Counted from the stretch's first letter, positions 1 to 5,426 are shown. The stretch: DNA of 5,426 bases from an uncultured Oscillospiraceae bacterium (GCA_934589665.1 CAKTOJ010000103.1:1-5426); one strand, 5' to 3'. The notes: generated by a model not told the origin, from the sequence alone. Made by a program: numbers and translations.

Positions 1-890
1 AGCTTGGATTTGAGCATCTGCATGGCGTAGTCGCGGTTCTGGAACTGCGAGCGCTGCGTCTGGCAGGCGGTGACGATACCGGTGGGAATATGAATCAGGC
101 GGACTGCCGAGCTCGTCTTATTGACGTGCTGGCCGCCTGCACCGGAGGAGCGGTAGACCTGCATCTCGATGTCCTCGGGGCGGATATCAACCTCGATATC
201 GTTGGGAAGCTCCGGCATGACCTCCAGCGCGGCAAAGCTGGTCTGGCGGCGGGCGTTGGCGTCAAACGGAGATACACGCACCAGACGGTGCACGCCGTTT
301 TCGCCCTTGAGATAGCCGTAGGCATTCTCGCCCTTGACCATCACGGTCGCACTCTTGATGCCGGCCTCCTCGCCGTCGATATAATCCATCATCTCGAACT
401 CAAAGCCGTGCTTGTTAGCCCACTGCATGTACATGCGGTAGAGCATCTGCGTCCAGTCCTGCGCCTCTGTTCCGCCCGCGCCGGCGTGGAAGGTCAGAAT
501 GGCGTTGCAGTTATCATATTCGCCGGAGAGCAGCGTCGTGAGGCGAACCTCCTCAATCTTCTTTTCCAGCTCCGCATAGCCCTCTTCCAGCTCGGGCAGC
601 AGGCTCGCATCATCCATCTCGTTTCCCATGTCGATGAGCGCAAGCAGATCGTCGCGCGTGCTCACCAGCTTTTCAAAGCGGTGGACCTTGTTCTGCAGCT
701 GCTTGGCGCGCATCTGGTTGGCCTGAGAACGCTCAACGTCGTTCCAGAAGCCGTCCTCATGCGCCTCGGCCTCCAGCCGCGCGATCTCGTGTTTGGAGCT
801 TTCAATATCCAGCGCTTTATGGAGGTTTTCAAATGTCTCGCCCATGGCGAGCAGCTTTTGTTTGTAAGAATCGTATTCGATAACAGCCAT
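1..890 (-). CDS. prfB: Peptide chain release factor 2 (RF2), 3' part missing at window edge
   Basis: RF2 recognises UAA and UGA stop codons in the ribosomal A site and triggers peptide release in the cytoplasm. The reading frame is open from the ATG at 890-888 to the left edge: 296 codons plus two bases of a family about 365-370 long, so roughly 70 C-terminal residues lie outside. An N-terminal helical domain (residues 1 to about 115) is followed by HAGAGGTEAQDW (135-146), the RF2-specific stop-reading tripeptide SPF (207-209) in RLVRVSPFD, and the catalytic GGQ (252-254) in SSGAGGQHVN. SPF rather than PxT separates it from RF1. The residue matching E. coli position 246 is Ser (248). The start is supported by an AAGGGGAG ribosome binding site at 897-904, 6 nt away, and by an N-terminus of normal length. 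No in-frame TGA occurs near codon 25, so the programmed frameshift of many prfB genes is absent. It has its own promoter at 927-955. Confidence 0.97.
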   Translation of the reverse strand, partial: MAVIEYDSYKQKLLAMGETFENLHKALDIESSKHEIARLEAEAHEDGFWNDVERSQANQMRAKQLQNKVHRFEKLVSTRDDLLALIDMGNEMDDASLLPELEEGYAELEKKIEEVRLTTLLSGEYDNCNAILTFHAGAGGTEAQDWTQMLYRMYMQWANKHGFEFEMMDYIDGEEAGIKSATVMVKGENAYGYLKGENGVHRLVRVSPFDANARRQTSFAALEVMPELPNDIEVDIRPEDIEMQVYRSSGAGGQHVNKTSSAVRLIHIPTGIVTACQTQRSQFQNRDYAMQMLKSK

Positions 891-926
891 AGTGGTCTCC
901 CCTTCTCATACTGCATTATCCGGAAA

Positions 927-955
927 AGTATATCATGTCTTTCCCCGAAAGGCAA
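927..955 (-). promoter_or_regulatory. Predicted sigma-A-type promoter of prfB
   Basis: On the minus strand, TTGCCT (950-955, four of six matches to TTGACA) is separated by exactly 17 nt from TATACT (927-932, five of six matches to TATAAT). The -10 box is preceded by TG one base upstream, giving an extended -10. Transcription would begin near 920, leaving an untranslated leader of about 30 nt that includes the ribosome binding site. The -35 box directly follows the T-run of the hairpin at 958-983, so prfB appears insulated from upstream transcription and is not visibly in a secA-prfB operon here. Assigned by consensus matching only. Confidence 0.7.
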
Positions 956-957
956 GA

Positions 958-983
958 AAAATCCGCCGAAACCGGCGGATTTT
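958..983. terminator. 11-bp hairpin with A/T flanks, probable terminator upstream of prfB
   Basis: Bases 958-968 pair perfectly with 973-983 around a 4-nt loop (AAAC on the plus strand). The core is GC-rich (TCCGCCG/CGGCGGA) and the outer four pairs are A-T, so a T-run follows the GC core on either strand. On the minus strand the run is five T, then C, then TT. No plus-strand gene ends here, so the minus strand is the likely direction. It would stop transcription coming from the small-gene unit at 1077-1225 before it reaches prfB. It has the same design as the hairpin at 4828-4863. Confidence 0.7.
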
Positions 984-1030
984 CTCAATTATCAGAGCAT
1001 TTATCGTCAACGGCGCACGAATCGCCCCGG

Positions 1031-1061
1031 AAAAACAAAAAACCCACGCATCTCTGCGTGG
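1031..1061 (-). terminator. Intrinsic terminator with GAGA tetraloop, behind the 26-codon ORF
   Basis: Read on the minus strand, CCACGCA (1055-1061) pairs with TGCGTGG (1044-1050) around a GAGA loop, a GNRA tetraloop only in this orientation. It is followed by G, six T, G and five T (1031-1043). This is a classic intrinsic terminator and fixes the transcript direction as minus. It begins 15 nt after the TGA of the small ORF at 1077-1157. An AGGAGG sequence lies in that 15-nt gap. Confidence 0.85.
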
Positions 1062-1076
1062 TTCCTCCTGTTGATC

Positions 1077-1157
1077 TCAGCGCTCGCTGACGATCTGCTC
1101 CGTCGTGCCGAAGATCATGTCATCGACATCAAAGCCCATGAAGTTTTCAAACATCAT
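1077..1157 (-). CDS. Possible small protein of 26 residues, function unknown
   Basis: A short frame starts with two consecutive ATG codons (1157-1152) and ends in TGA (1079-1077). It begins MMFENFMGFDVDD and ends EQIVSER. The peptide is strongly acidic (six Asp/Glu against one Arg), has four Phe, and shows no membrane segment or signal peptide. I do not recognise it. Three things support a real gene: a promoter at 1197-1225, an intrinsic terminator 15 nt after the stop, and codons that end mostly in G or C (about 19 of the 24 after the two ATGs), like the neighbouring genes although the surrounding DNA is AT-richer. The weak point is initiation. The AAAGGAG site ends 13 nt before the first ATG, which is long, while an in-frame GTG four codons earlier (1169-1167) is only 1 nt from it and too close. 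It may therefore be a leader peptide or part of a small RNA instead of a stable protein. Confidence 0.5.
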   Translation of the reverse strand: MMFENFMGFDVDDMIFGTTEQIVSER

Positions 1158-1196
1158 ATAAGTTCTCACGCTCCTTTCCCTTTTCAGTTCGTTGCC

Positions 1197-1225
1197 ATCA
1201 TATCACTGCTTTGTCAAGAATGCAA
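1197..1225 (-). promoter_or_regulatory. Predicted promoter of the small ORF / small RNA
   Basis: On the minus strand, TTGCAT (1220-1225) lies 17 nt from TATGAT (1197-1202), which matches five of six consensus -10 bases. The -35 is weak (three of six), but the DNA just upstream of it (about 1229-1255) is rich in A/T runs and could act as an UP element. A perfect TTGACA (1211-1216) sits inside the spacer, only 9 nt from the -10, too close to serve with it. Transcription would start near 1190, giving a leader of about 33 nt before the ATG at 1157. The transcript to the terminator at 1031-1061 would be roughly 150-160 nt. Confidence 0.55.
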
Positions 1226-1312
1226 GTGCAATTTTGGACATATTTAATAAAATTTCGTCGCTTGTTTTGTGCATTTTATCTTCCTGTTTTTCTGTTTCTT
1301 CTTTGTCCGCTG

Positions 1313-1321
1313 TGATAAAAT
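1313..1321 (+). promoter_or_regulatory. Extended -10 promoter candidate for the phosphoesterase-mnmG-cyclase unit
   Basis: TG (1313-1314), one base, then TAAAAT (1316-1321, five of six consensus matches) form an extended -10. No good -35 lies 16-18 nt upstream: the sequence there resembles TGTTTC, which an extended -10 can tolerate. Transcription would begin near 1328, about 20 nt before the ATG at 1349, leaving room for the AGGAG site. It is divergent from the small-ORF promoter at 1197-1225. Confidence 0.5.
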
Positions 1322-1348
1322 ACGGTTATCTTTGATTCAGGAGCAATT

Positions 1349-2221
1349 ATGGCCAAACAGCAGAAAAAACACCGCATCTCTCTTCCCATCCTGCTCGTTC
1401 CGGCGCTGTGCGCTTTCCTCTGGTGGGAGAACGCAAGCATCGTGACCGACGAATTTGTCTTTTCCTCCGTCCGTCTGCCCGATAGCTTTGACGGTGTGCG
1501 CATCGTACAGCTCAGTGACCTGCACAGTCGGTTTTTCGGGCGGGACAACGAGCGGCTGTATGCCGCCGTCCGGGATGCGCAGCCAGATTATATCTTCCTC
1601 ACCGGGGATCTTATCGACCGCGCGGACAGCGCTCCGCTGCCGTATGCCGCGTCTGTCGGCGCGGCGCTCAGCGCCATCGCACCTACCTTTTATGTCACAG
1701 GCAATCACGAATGGGGCCACGGCCCCGCCGCAGTCGAGGCGCTCAAATCGGCACTGCGCGAGAGCGGTGTGACCGTTCTCTCCAACGAATCTGTTTCTCT
1801 TACGCGCGGCGGCGAAACGCTTATTCTCGCCGGCGTCGACGATCCGAACGGCTACGCCGACCAGAAAACACCAGCACAGCTTGCCGCCGAGGTCTATGCC
1901 AAGTACGGTGACCCGTTCTGGCTTCTGCTCGCCCACCGCAACAGCCGCTTCAACGGCGGCTACTGCCGCCTCGGCGCTGATCTGACGTTCAGCGGCCATG
2001 CGCACGGCGGCATTTGGCGCCTGCCGTTTACAGACGGTGTCATTGACTCCTCCTTCCATCTGTTTCCCTCCTTCACCAGCGGCTTCTACCACTGCACCGA
2101 CGAAGGCTGTGCGGGAGCGGAGGTCTTCGTTTCGCGCGGACTCGGCAACTCGCCGCGTTTTGTGCCGCGTCTTTTCAACCGCCCGCAGACGGCGGTCATC
2201 ACCTTGGAGAAAGCGGGGTAA
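1349..2221 (+). CDS. Membrane-anchored calcineurin-like metallophosphoesterase (YkuE-like)
   Basis: A 290-residue metal-dependent phosphoesterase. Residues 11-26 are hydrophobic after a basic N-terminus (KQQKKHR), giving an N-terminal membrane anchor that probably places the catalytic domain outside the membrane. No lipobox is seen. The metal-binding motifs are all present in order: SDLHS (D57, H59), TGDLID (D87), GNHEW (N119, H120), LLLAH (H196) and GHAHGG (H217, H219). The C-terminal VSRGLGNS stretch is typical of YkuE/YaeI-type members. The start has an AGGAG site (1339-1343) 5 nt upstream. It is the first gene of a unit: mnmG begins 6 nt after its stop. Relatives act on lipid-linked or nucleotide diphosphates (LpxG-type enzymes cleave UDP-diacylglucosamine), but a Gram-positive host would lack that substrate, so the real one is unknown. 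The family call is firm and the substrate is open. Confidence 0.92.
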   Translation: MAKQQKKHRISLPILLVPALCAFLWWENASIVTDEFVFSSVRLPDSFDGVRIVQLSDLHSRFFGRDNERLYAAVRDAQPDYIFLTGDLIDRADSAPLPYAASVGAALSAIAPTFYVTGNHEWGHGPAAVEALKSALRESGVTVLSNESVSLTRGGETLILAGVDDPNGYADQKTPAQLAAEVYAKYGDPFWLLLAHRNSRFNGGYCRLGADLTFSGHAHGGIWRLPFTDGVIDSSFHLFPSFTSGFYHCTDEGCAGAEVFVSRGLGNSPRFVPRLFNRPQTAVITLEKAG

Positions 2222-2227
2222 GCACCC

Positions 2228-4114
2228 ATGCAGGAATATTTTGCCGGCGAATATGATGTCGCCGTCATCGGCGCGGGGCACGCCGGCATTGAGGCCGCGC
2301 TCGCCAGTGCGCGGCTCGGCCGGAAAACGATCTGCTTCACCATCAACCTTGACGCGGTAGGCAACATGCCGTGCAATCCCGCCATCGGCGGAACCGGAAA
2401 GGGCCATCTTGTACGTGAGCTGGACGCGCTCGGCGGCGAAATGGCAAAGGCCGCCGATCAGGCCTGCATCCAGTACCGGCTTTTGAACCGCGGCAAAGGC
2501 CCTGCGGTCTGGTCGCTGCGCGCACAGGCCGACCGCCGCCGCTATCAGGCCGTTATGAAGCGCACGCTCGAACAGCAGGAGAATCTGACGCTCCGGCAGG
2601 CGGAGATCGTGGAGCTGCGCGTAGAAAACAGCGCGGTCCGCGCCGTCGTCACCGCGACAGGCGCGGTGTTCGGGGCAAAGGCCGTGATCCTCTGCTCCGG
2701 AACGTACCTCGACGGTCGCACCATCGTGGGCGAGTACATCCAGTCGAGCGGCCCAGACGGCATGCACGCAAGCCTGCCGCTCGCCGAACAGCTGCGCGCG
2801 CTCGGCCTTCCCCTGCGCCGCTTCAAGACCGGCACGCCCCCGCGCATCAACGCGCGCAGCGTCGATTTCTCCAAAATGGAGCGTCAGGATGGCGATGCCG
2901 ACCCCCTGCCGTTTTCGTTCACGACCGGGCAGCCCACCTGTAATCAGGCGGTCTGCTACCTGACCTACACCAACGAGGAAACGCACCGCATCATCCGTGA
3001 AAACCTTGACCGAAGCCCCATTTACTCCGGCGTGATCGAGGGCGTCGGCCCGCGCTACTGCCCCAGCATCGAGACGAAGATCGTCCGCTTCGCGGACAAG
3101 CCCCGCCACCAGCTGTTCATTGAGCCGATGGGATTGGACACCGAGGAGCTGTATATTCAGGGCTTCTCATCCTCCATGCCGGAGGACGTGCAGGTGCGGA
3201 TGGTGCACACCATTCCCGGTCTGGAGCACGCGGAGATCATGCGCCCCGCCTATGCCATTGAATACGACTGCATCGACCCCACCGCTCTCAAGCCCACGCT
3301 GGAGAGCAAGCAGATCTCCGGTCTTTACGGCGCGGGCCAGTTCAACGGCTCGTCGGGCTATGAGGAGGCCGCTGTTCAGGGCTTCGTTGCAGGCGTGAAC
3401 GCCGCGCGGAAGCTTACCGACCAAACGCCGTTCATTCTCTCCCGCTCGGAGAGCTACATCGGAACGCTCATCGACGACCTTGTGACCAAGGGCACAAACG
3501 AGCCCTACCGCATCATGACCAGCCGCAGCGAATACCGGCTCCTGCTCCGGCAGGACAATGCCGACCGGCGGCTGACCGGAATCGGGCACGATATCGGCCT
3601 GATCTCCGACGAGCGCCTTGCCGCTGTGGAGGAAAAATACGCTGCGGTCGCACGGGAGATCAAGCGGCTTGAACACACGGGGCTTCCTGCGAGCGAGCCG
3701 CTCAACGCGCTGCTGCGAGAGCACGGCACAGCGGAGATCACCGACGGCAGTCCGCTCATCGCCCTCCTGCGCCGCCCGCAGCTGCGCTATGACGATCTGC
3801 GTGCCTTCGACAGCGGCTGCGCTGCCTGTCCCGCGGATATTGCCGAGCAGGTGGAAATCAGCGTGAAATACGAGGGCTATATTCGCCGGCAAATGGCTGA
3901 GGTTGAGGAATTCACAAGGCTGGAGGGCCGCCTGCTGCCTGAGGATATCGACTATTCGGGCATCGAGGGCCTGCGGCTGGAGGCGCGGGAAAAGCTCGAC
4001 GCCATCCGCCCCCGCTCCCTTGGACAGGCGGAGCGCATTTCGGGTGTCTCCCCCGCCGATCTCGCTGCGCTGATGATCTATCTGGAAAAGGAGAAGCGCC
4101 ATGAAAATTCTTGA
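2228..4114 (+). CDS. mnmG: tRNA uridine-5-carboxymethylaminomethyl modification enzyme, FAD-binding subunit MnmG (GidA)
   Basis: With MnmE, MnmG adds the carboxymethylaminomethyl group to U34 of certain tRNAs in the cytoplasm, using FAD, NADH, a methylene-tetrahydrofolate carbon and glycine. At 628 residues it is full length. The FAD-binding GAGHAG (15-20) follows a beta strand. [15 protein letters not shown] (46-60) and [15 protein letters not shown] (274-288, GidA signature 1) carry the two conserved cysteines C49 and C278. [17 protein letters not shown] (369-385) opens GidA signature 2. The C-terminal helical domain has [18 protein letters not shown] (433-450) and KYEGYIRRQ (547-555), features of the tRNA/MnmE-binding part. 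The ATG lies 6 nt after the phosphoesterase stop with only a weak GGGG-type ribosome site, suggesting translational coupling. Its last 14 nt overlap the next gene. mnmE and rsmG are not adjacent, at least within this window. Confidence 0.98.
   Translation: MQEYFAGEYDVAVIGAGHAGIEAALASARLGRKTICFTINLDAVGNMPCNPAIGGTGKGHLVRELDALGGEMAKAADQACIQYRLLNRGKGPAVWSLRAQADRRRYQAVMKRTLEQQENLTLRQAEIVELRVENSAVRAVVTATGAVFGAKAVILCSGTYLDGRTIVGEYIQSSGPDGMHASLPLAEQLRALGLPLRRFKTGTPPRINARSVDFSKMERQDGDADPLPFSFTTGQPTCNQAVCYLTYTNEETHRIIRENLDRSPIYSGVIEGVGPRYCPSIETKIVRFADKPRHQLFIEPMGLDTEELYIQGFSSSMPEDVQVRMVHTIPGLEHAEIMRPAYAIEYDCIDPTALKPTLESKQISGLYGAGQFNGSSGYEEAAVQGFVAGVNAARKLTDQTPFILSRSESYIGTLIDDLVTKGTNEPYRIMTSRSEYRLLLRQDNADRRLTGIGHDIGLISDERLAAVEEKYAAVAREIKRLEHTGLPASEPLNALLREHGTAEITDGSPLIALLRRPQLRYDDLRAFDSGCAACPADIAEQVEISVKYEGYIRRQMAEVEEFTRLEGRLLPEDIDYSGIEGLRLEAREKLDAIRPRSLGQAERISGVSPADLAALMIYLEKEKRHENS
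4088..4093 (+). promoter_or_regulatory. Strong ribosome binding site of the cyclase gene, inside the mnmG tail
   Basis: AAGGAG lies 7 nt before the ATG at 4101, within the last codons of mnmG, where it encodes part of the LEKEK sequence. It fixes the start of the downstream gene and shows that the 14-nt overlap is a designed translational junction, not an annotation error. Confidence 0.85.
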
Positions 4115-4742
4115 CCTGACCCACCGCATCGAAGAATCTATGCCCGTCTACCCCGAGACCGACCCGCCGCGCCTTACGCCCGCAAACACCTTCGAACAGC
4201 ATGGCTTCCGTGAAACACTGCTGACGATGGGCTCGCACACCGGCACACACATGGACGCGCCCGCACATATGCTGCGCGAGGGCAAAACGCTCGACCAGTT
4301 CCCCGCGGACAAGTACACCGGCACGGCCTACGTCCTCGACTGCTCCGATCTCGCGGGGAAGGAAATCCCGAAGGCACGGCTCCAGCTCCACGCCGAGGAG
4401 ATCGAAGCGGCGGATTTTCTACTCTTCTATACCGGCTGGGATCGGTACTGGGGCAGCGCGGAATATTTCTCTCCCTTCCCTACGCTTTCGCTTGAAGCCG
4501 CTGAATACCTCGCCTCCGTTCCGCTCAAGGGCGTCGGCACTGACGCCATCTCCATCGACCCGATGGCCACGACTGACTATCCGGTTCACAAGCTTCTGCT
4601 CGGCGCGGGTTTTGTGAACACAGAAAACCTCTGCCGTCTCGCCCCGCTCGCCGGCCGCAGCGTTCCCTACCTGACGCTCCCGCTGCACTTCAAGGACGCC
4701 GACGGTGCGCCCGTGCGCGCCATTGCCATACTGGATACGTGA
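4101..4742 (+). CDS. Cyclase / kynurenine-formamidase-family metal-dependent hydrolase
   Basis: A 213-residue protein of the cyclase family (kynurenine formamidase KynB and relatives), which hydrolyse amide or ester bonds with a divalent metal, usually as cytoplasmic homodimers. The N-terminus [19 protein letters not shown] (5-23) is typical. The metal-binding motif [11 protein letters not shown] is at residues 46-56 (H46, H50, D52, H56). Later conserved parts are GTDAISID (146-153), PVHKLLL (161-167, H163) and the acidic ENL (175-177). Length is normal for the family. It overlaps mnmG by 14 nt and has a strong AAGGAG site, so it is co-expressed with it. No tryptophan dioxygenase or kynureninase gene is nearby, and KynB activity cannot be assumed: many bacterial members act on unknown substrates. 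Family call firm, reaction unknown. Confidence 0.92.
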   Translation: MKILDLTHRIEESMPVYPETDPPRLTPANTFEQHGFRETLLTMGSHTGTHMDAPAHMLREGKTLDQFPADKYTGTAYVLDCSDLAGKEIPKARLQLHAEEIEAADFLLFYTGWDRYWGSAEYFSPFPTLSLEAAEYLASVPLKGVGTDAISIDPMATTDYPVHKLLLGAGFVNTENLCRLAPLAGRSVPYLTLPLHFKDADGAPVRAIAILDT

Positions 4743-4745
4743 ATA

Positions 4746-4781
4746 AAAGGAGCGCCCTGCATTTTTGCCGGACGTTCCTTT
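4746..4781 (+). terminator. Weaker terminator-like hairpin just after the cyclase gene
   Basis: AAAGGAGCG (4746-4754) can pair with CGTTCCTTT (4773-4781): nine pairs, one of them G-U, around an 18-nt loop. It is followed by TGTCGATTTTT. It starts 4 nt after the stop codon of the cyclase gene. The long loop and imperfect T-run make it a weaker candidate than the hairpin at 4828-4863, which would act as backup. Confidence 0.45.
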
Positions 4782-4827
4782 GTCGATTTTTAAAGCTGTT
4801 TGAACCGCATTTTCCCACCCTATACAG

Positions 4828-4863
4828 CGGCAAAACCTCCGGCTTGCGCCGGAGGTTTTGCCG
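4828..4863. terminator. Bidirectional terminator: perfect 16-bp inverted repeat between convergent genes
   Basis: Bases 4828-4843 pair without mismatch with 4848-4863 around a 4-nt loop. The loop is TTGC on the plus strand and GCAA, a GNRA tetraloop, on the minus strand. Inside the stem four A-T pairs follow the GC-rich core (ACCTCCGGC side), so a TTTT run follows the core on either strand. It lies between the ends of the plus-strand cyclase gene (4742) and the minus-strand carbamoyltransferase gene (4908), and can end both transcripts. Confidence 0.85.
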
Positions 4864-4907
4864 TGAGTGAAGAAAAAGATCGTTGCCCACAGGCAATGTT
4901 GTTCAAA

Positions 4908-5426
4908 TCACACGTTGCCGATGGTTGCAACCATGACGGCCTTGATGGTGTGCATGCGGTTCTCCGCCTCGTCGAACACCTTGGAGTTCGGAGAGAGGAA
5001 CACCTCATCCGTGACCTCGCGGATATCGTAGCCAAGCTCCTTCTGGGAAGCAGCCATGGTGGTGTCGAAGTCGTGGAAGGAGGGCAGGCAGTGCAGGAAG
5101 ATGCAGTCGGAGTTCTCCGTGGCCTTGAGCACCTCGCCCGTGACCTTGTAAGGCGTGAGGAGCTTGACGCGCTCGGGGATCTTATCCTCCTCGCCCATGG
5201 AAGCCCAGATGTCGGTGTAGAGCGCGTCCGCGCCCTTGAGCAGCGCGCGGTCCTCGCCGTACTCGACAACAGCGCCGGTCTCCTTGGCGACCTCGCGGCA
5301 GTATTCCACCACGTCCGCCGCGGGAGCGAGCTCCTTCGGGCCCCAGCCTACATAGTGCATGCCGAGCTTGGCGCAGATGTACATCAGGCAGTAGGCCACG
5401 TTGTTGCGGGTATCGCCGCAGAAAAC
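4908..5426 (-). CDS. argF: Ornithine carbamoyltransferase, N-terminal half missing at window edge
   Basis: Ornithine carbamoyltransferase makes citrulline from ornithine and carbamoyl phosphate (arginine biosynthesis), or works in reverse in the arginine deiminase pathway. The frame is open from the right edge and gives the C-terminal 172 residues of an enzyme about 330 long. Visible parts are VFCGDTRNNVA (1-11 of the fragment), YTDIWASMGE with the ornithine-contacting SMG loop (76-78), the catalytic HCLPSFHD (112-119) and ENRMHTIKAVM (155-165). The carbamoyl-phosphate STRTR motif lies beyond the edge. The VTDEVF and AENRMHTIKAVMVAT ending is like E. coli ArgF/ArgI and catabolic ArcB and unlike the shorter Bacillus ArgF, so the symbol argF is a choice: arcB is possible and no arcA or arcC is in view. 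It converges on the cyclase gene and ends 45 nt from the shared terminator. Confidence 0.95.
   Translation of the reverse strand, partial: VFCGDTRNNVAYCLMYICAKLGMHYVGWGPKELAPAADVVEYCREVAKETGAVVEYGEDRALLKGADALYTDIWASMGEEDKIPERVKLLTPYKVTGEVLKATENSDCIFLHCLPSFHDFDTTMAASQKELGYDIREVTDEVFLSPNSKVFDEAENRMHTIKAVMVATIGNV

Noticed and set aside
1167..1169. GTG as alternative start of the small ORF (30 codons)
   Set aside because: In frame, but only 1 nt from the AAAGGAG site, too close for normal initiation. The ATG pair is preferred, though its 13-nt spacing is also not ideal.
1211..1216. Perfect TTGACA (minus strand) as a -35 box
   Set aside because: It is only 9 nt from TATGAT and has no -10 box 16-18 nt downstream, so the weaker TTGCAT at 17-nt spacing fits better.
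90..1247. Plus-strand open frame of 385 codons
   Set aside because: It is antisense to prfB, whose minus-strand translation matches RF2 from end to end, and then runs through hairpins and promoters of the intergenic region. It is a frame left open by GC-rich codon bias.
1337..3109. Minus-strand open frame of 590 codons
   Set aside because: It lies antisense to the phosphoesterase and mnmG, both with full sets of family motifs. Its translation is Ala/Arg/Gly-rich with no recognisable domain, as expected for a shadow frame.
3167..4129. Minus-strand open frame of 320 codons, and a similar one at 3912-4391
   Set aside because: Both are antisense to mnmG and the cyclase gene, lack ribosome sites and family motifs, and reflect codon bias.
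4803..4826. Promoter-like TTTGAA / TATACA on the plus strand
   Set aside because: The spacing is 15-16 nt with modest boxes, and any transcript would run straight into the 16-bp terminator hairpin. No gene follows on that strand.
4880..4895. Small hairpin (GTTGCC CACA GGCAAT) right after the carbamoyltransferase stop, with a T-rich stretch beyond it on the minus strand
   Set aside because: Only five solid base pairs, and the T-run is offset by about 4 nt. It could help termination, but the hairpin at 4828-4863 explains it better.
5397..5399. Possible GTG start for the carbamoyltransferase at 5399
   Set aside because: The codon is inside the conserved GDTRNNVAY region. The frame continues upstream to the window edge with matching OTC sequence, so the gene is cut by the edge and does not start here.

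Overview
This looks like a chromosomal housekeeping segment from a fairly GC-rich, low-GC-phylum Gram-positive bacterium, most likely a clostridium of the Oscillospiraceae/Ruminococcaceae type. The grounds are the G/C-ending codons, the strong AGGAG-type ribosome binding sites, the clostridial wording of MnmG (an [11 protein letters not shown] stretch) and short hairpin terminators whose T-run is part of the stem. The taxonomic placement is inference. I see no mobile element, CRISPR array, tRNA or rRNA.

Layout. On the minus strand, bases 1-890 hold the first four fifths of prfB (peptide chain release factor 2), cut by the left edge. The 458-base gap from 891 to 1348 has no large gene but is well organised. 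From right to left on the minus strand it holds a promoter (1197-1225), a possible 26-codon gene (1077-1157), a GNRA-loop terminator (1031-1061), a second hairpin (958-983) and a good prfB promoter (927-955). I see nothing in 984-1030. A plus-strand promoter (about 1313-1321) faces the opposite way. On the plus strand, a tightly packed three-gene unit follows: a membrane-anchored calcineurin-like phosphoesterase (1349-2221), mnmG (2228-4114) and a cyclase/kynurenine-formamidase-family hydrolase (4101-4742). It is closed by one or two terminators (4746-4781 and 4828-4863). The second is a perfect 16-bp inverted repeat shared with the convergent minus-strand ornithine carbamoyltransferase gene (4908-5426), which is cut by the right edge.

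How the genes fit together. prfB and mnmG both serve translation: stop-codon reading and wobble-uridine modification of tRNA. They lie in divergent units. The phosphoesterase, mnmG and the cyclase are almost certainly co-transcribed (6-nt gap, then 14-nt overlap), but their known activities do not form one pathway. mnmG is here without mnmE or rsmG, its frequent partners. The carbamoyltransferase belongs to arginine metabolism and is a separate unit.

The least ordinary parts are the unannotated small gene with its own promoter and terminator upstream of prfB, and a prfB that is read in one frame with no programmed frameshift. A link between the two is possible but speculative. No clear new multi-gene system is visible.
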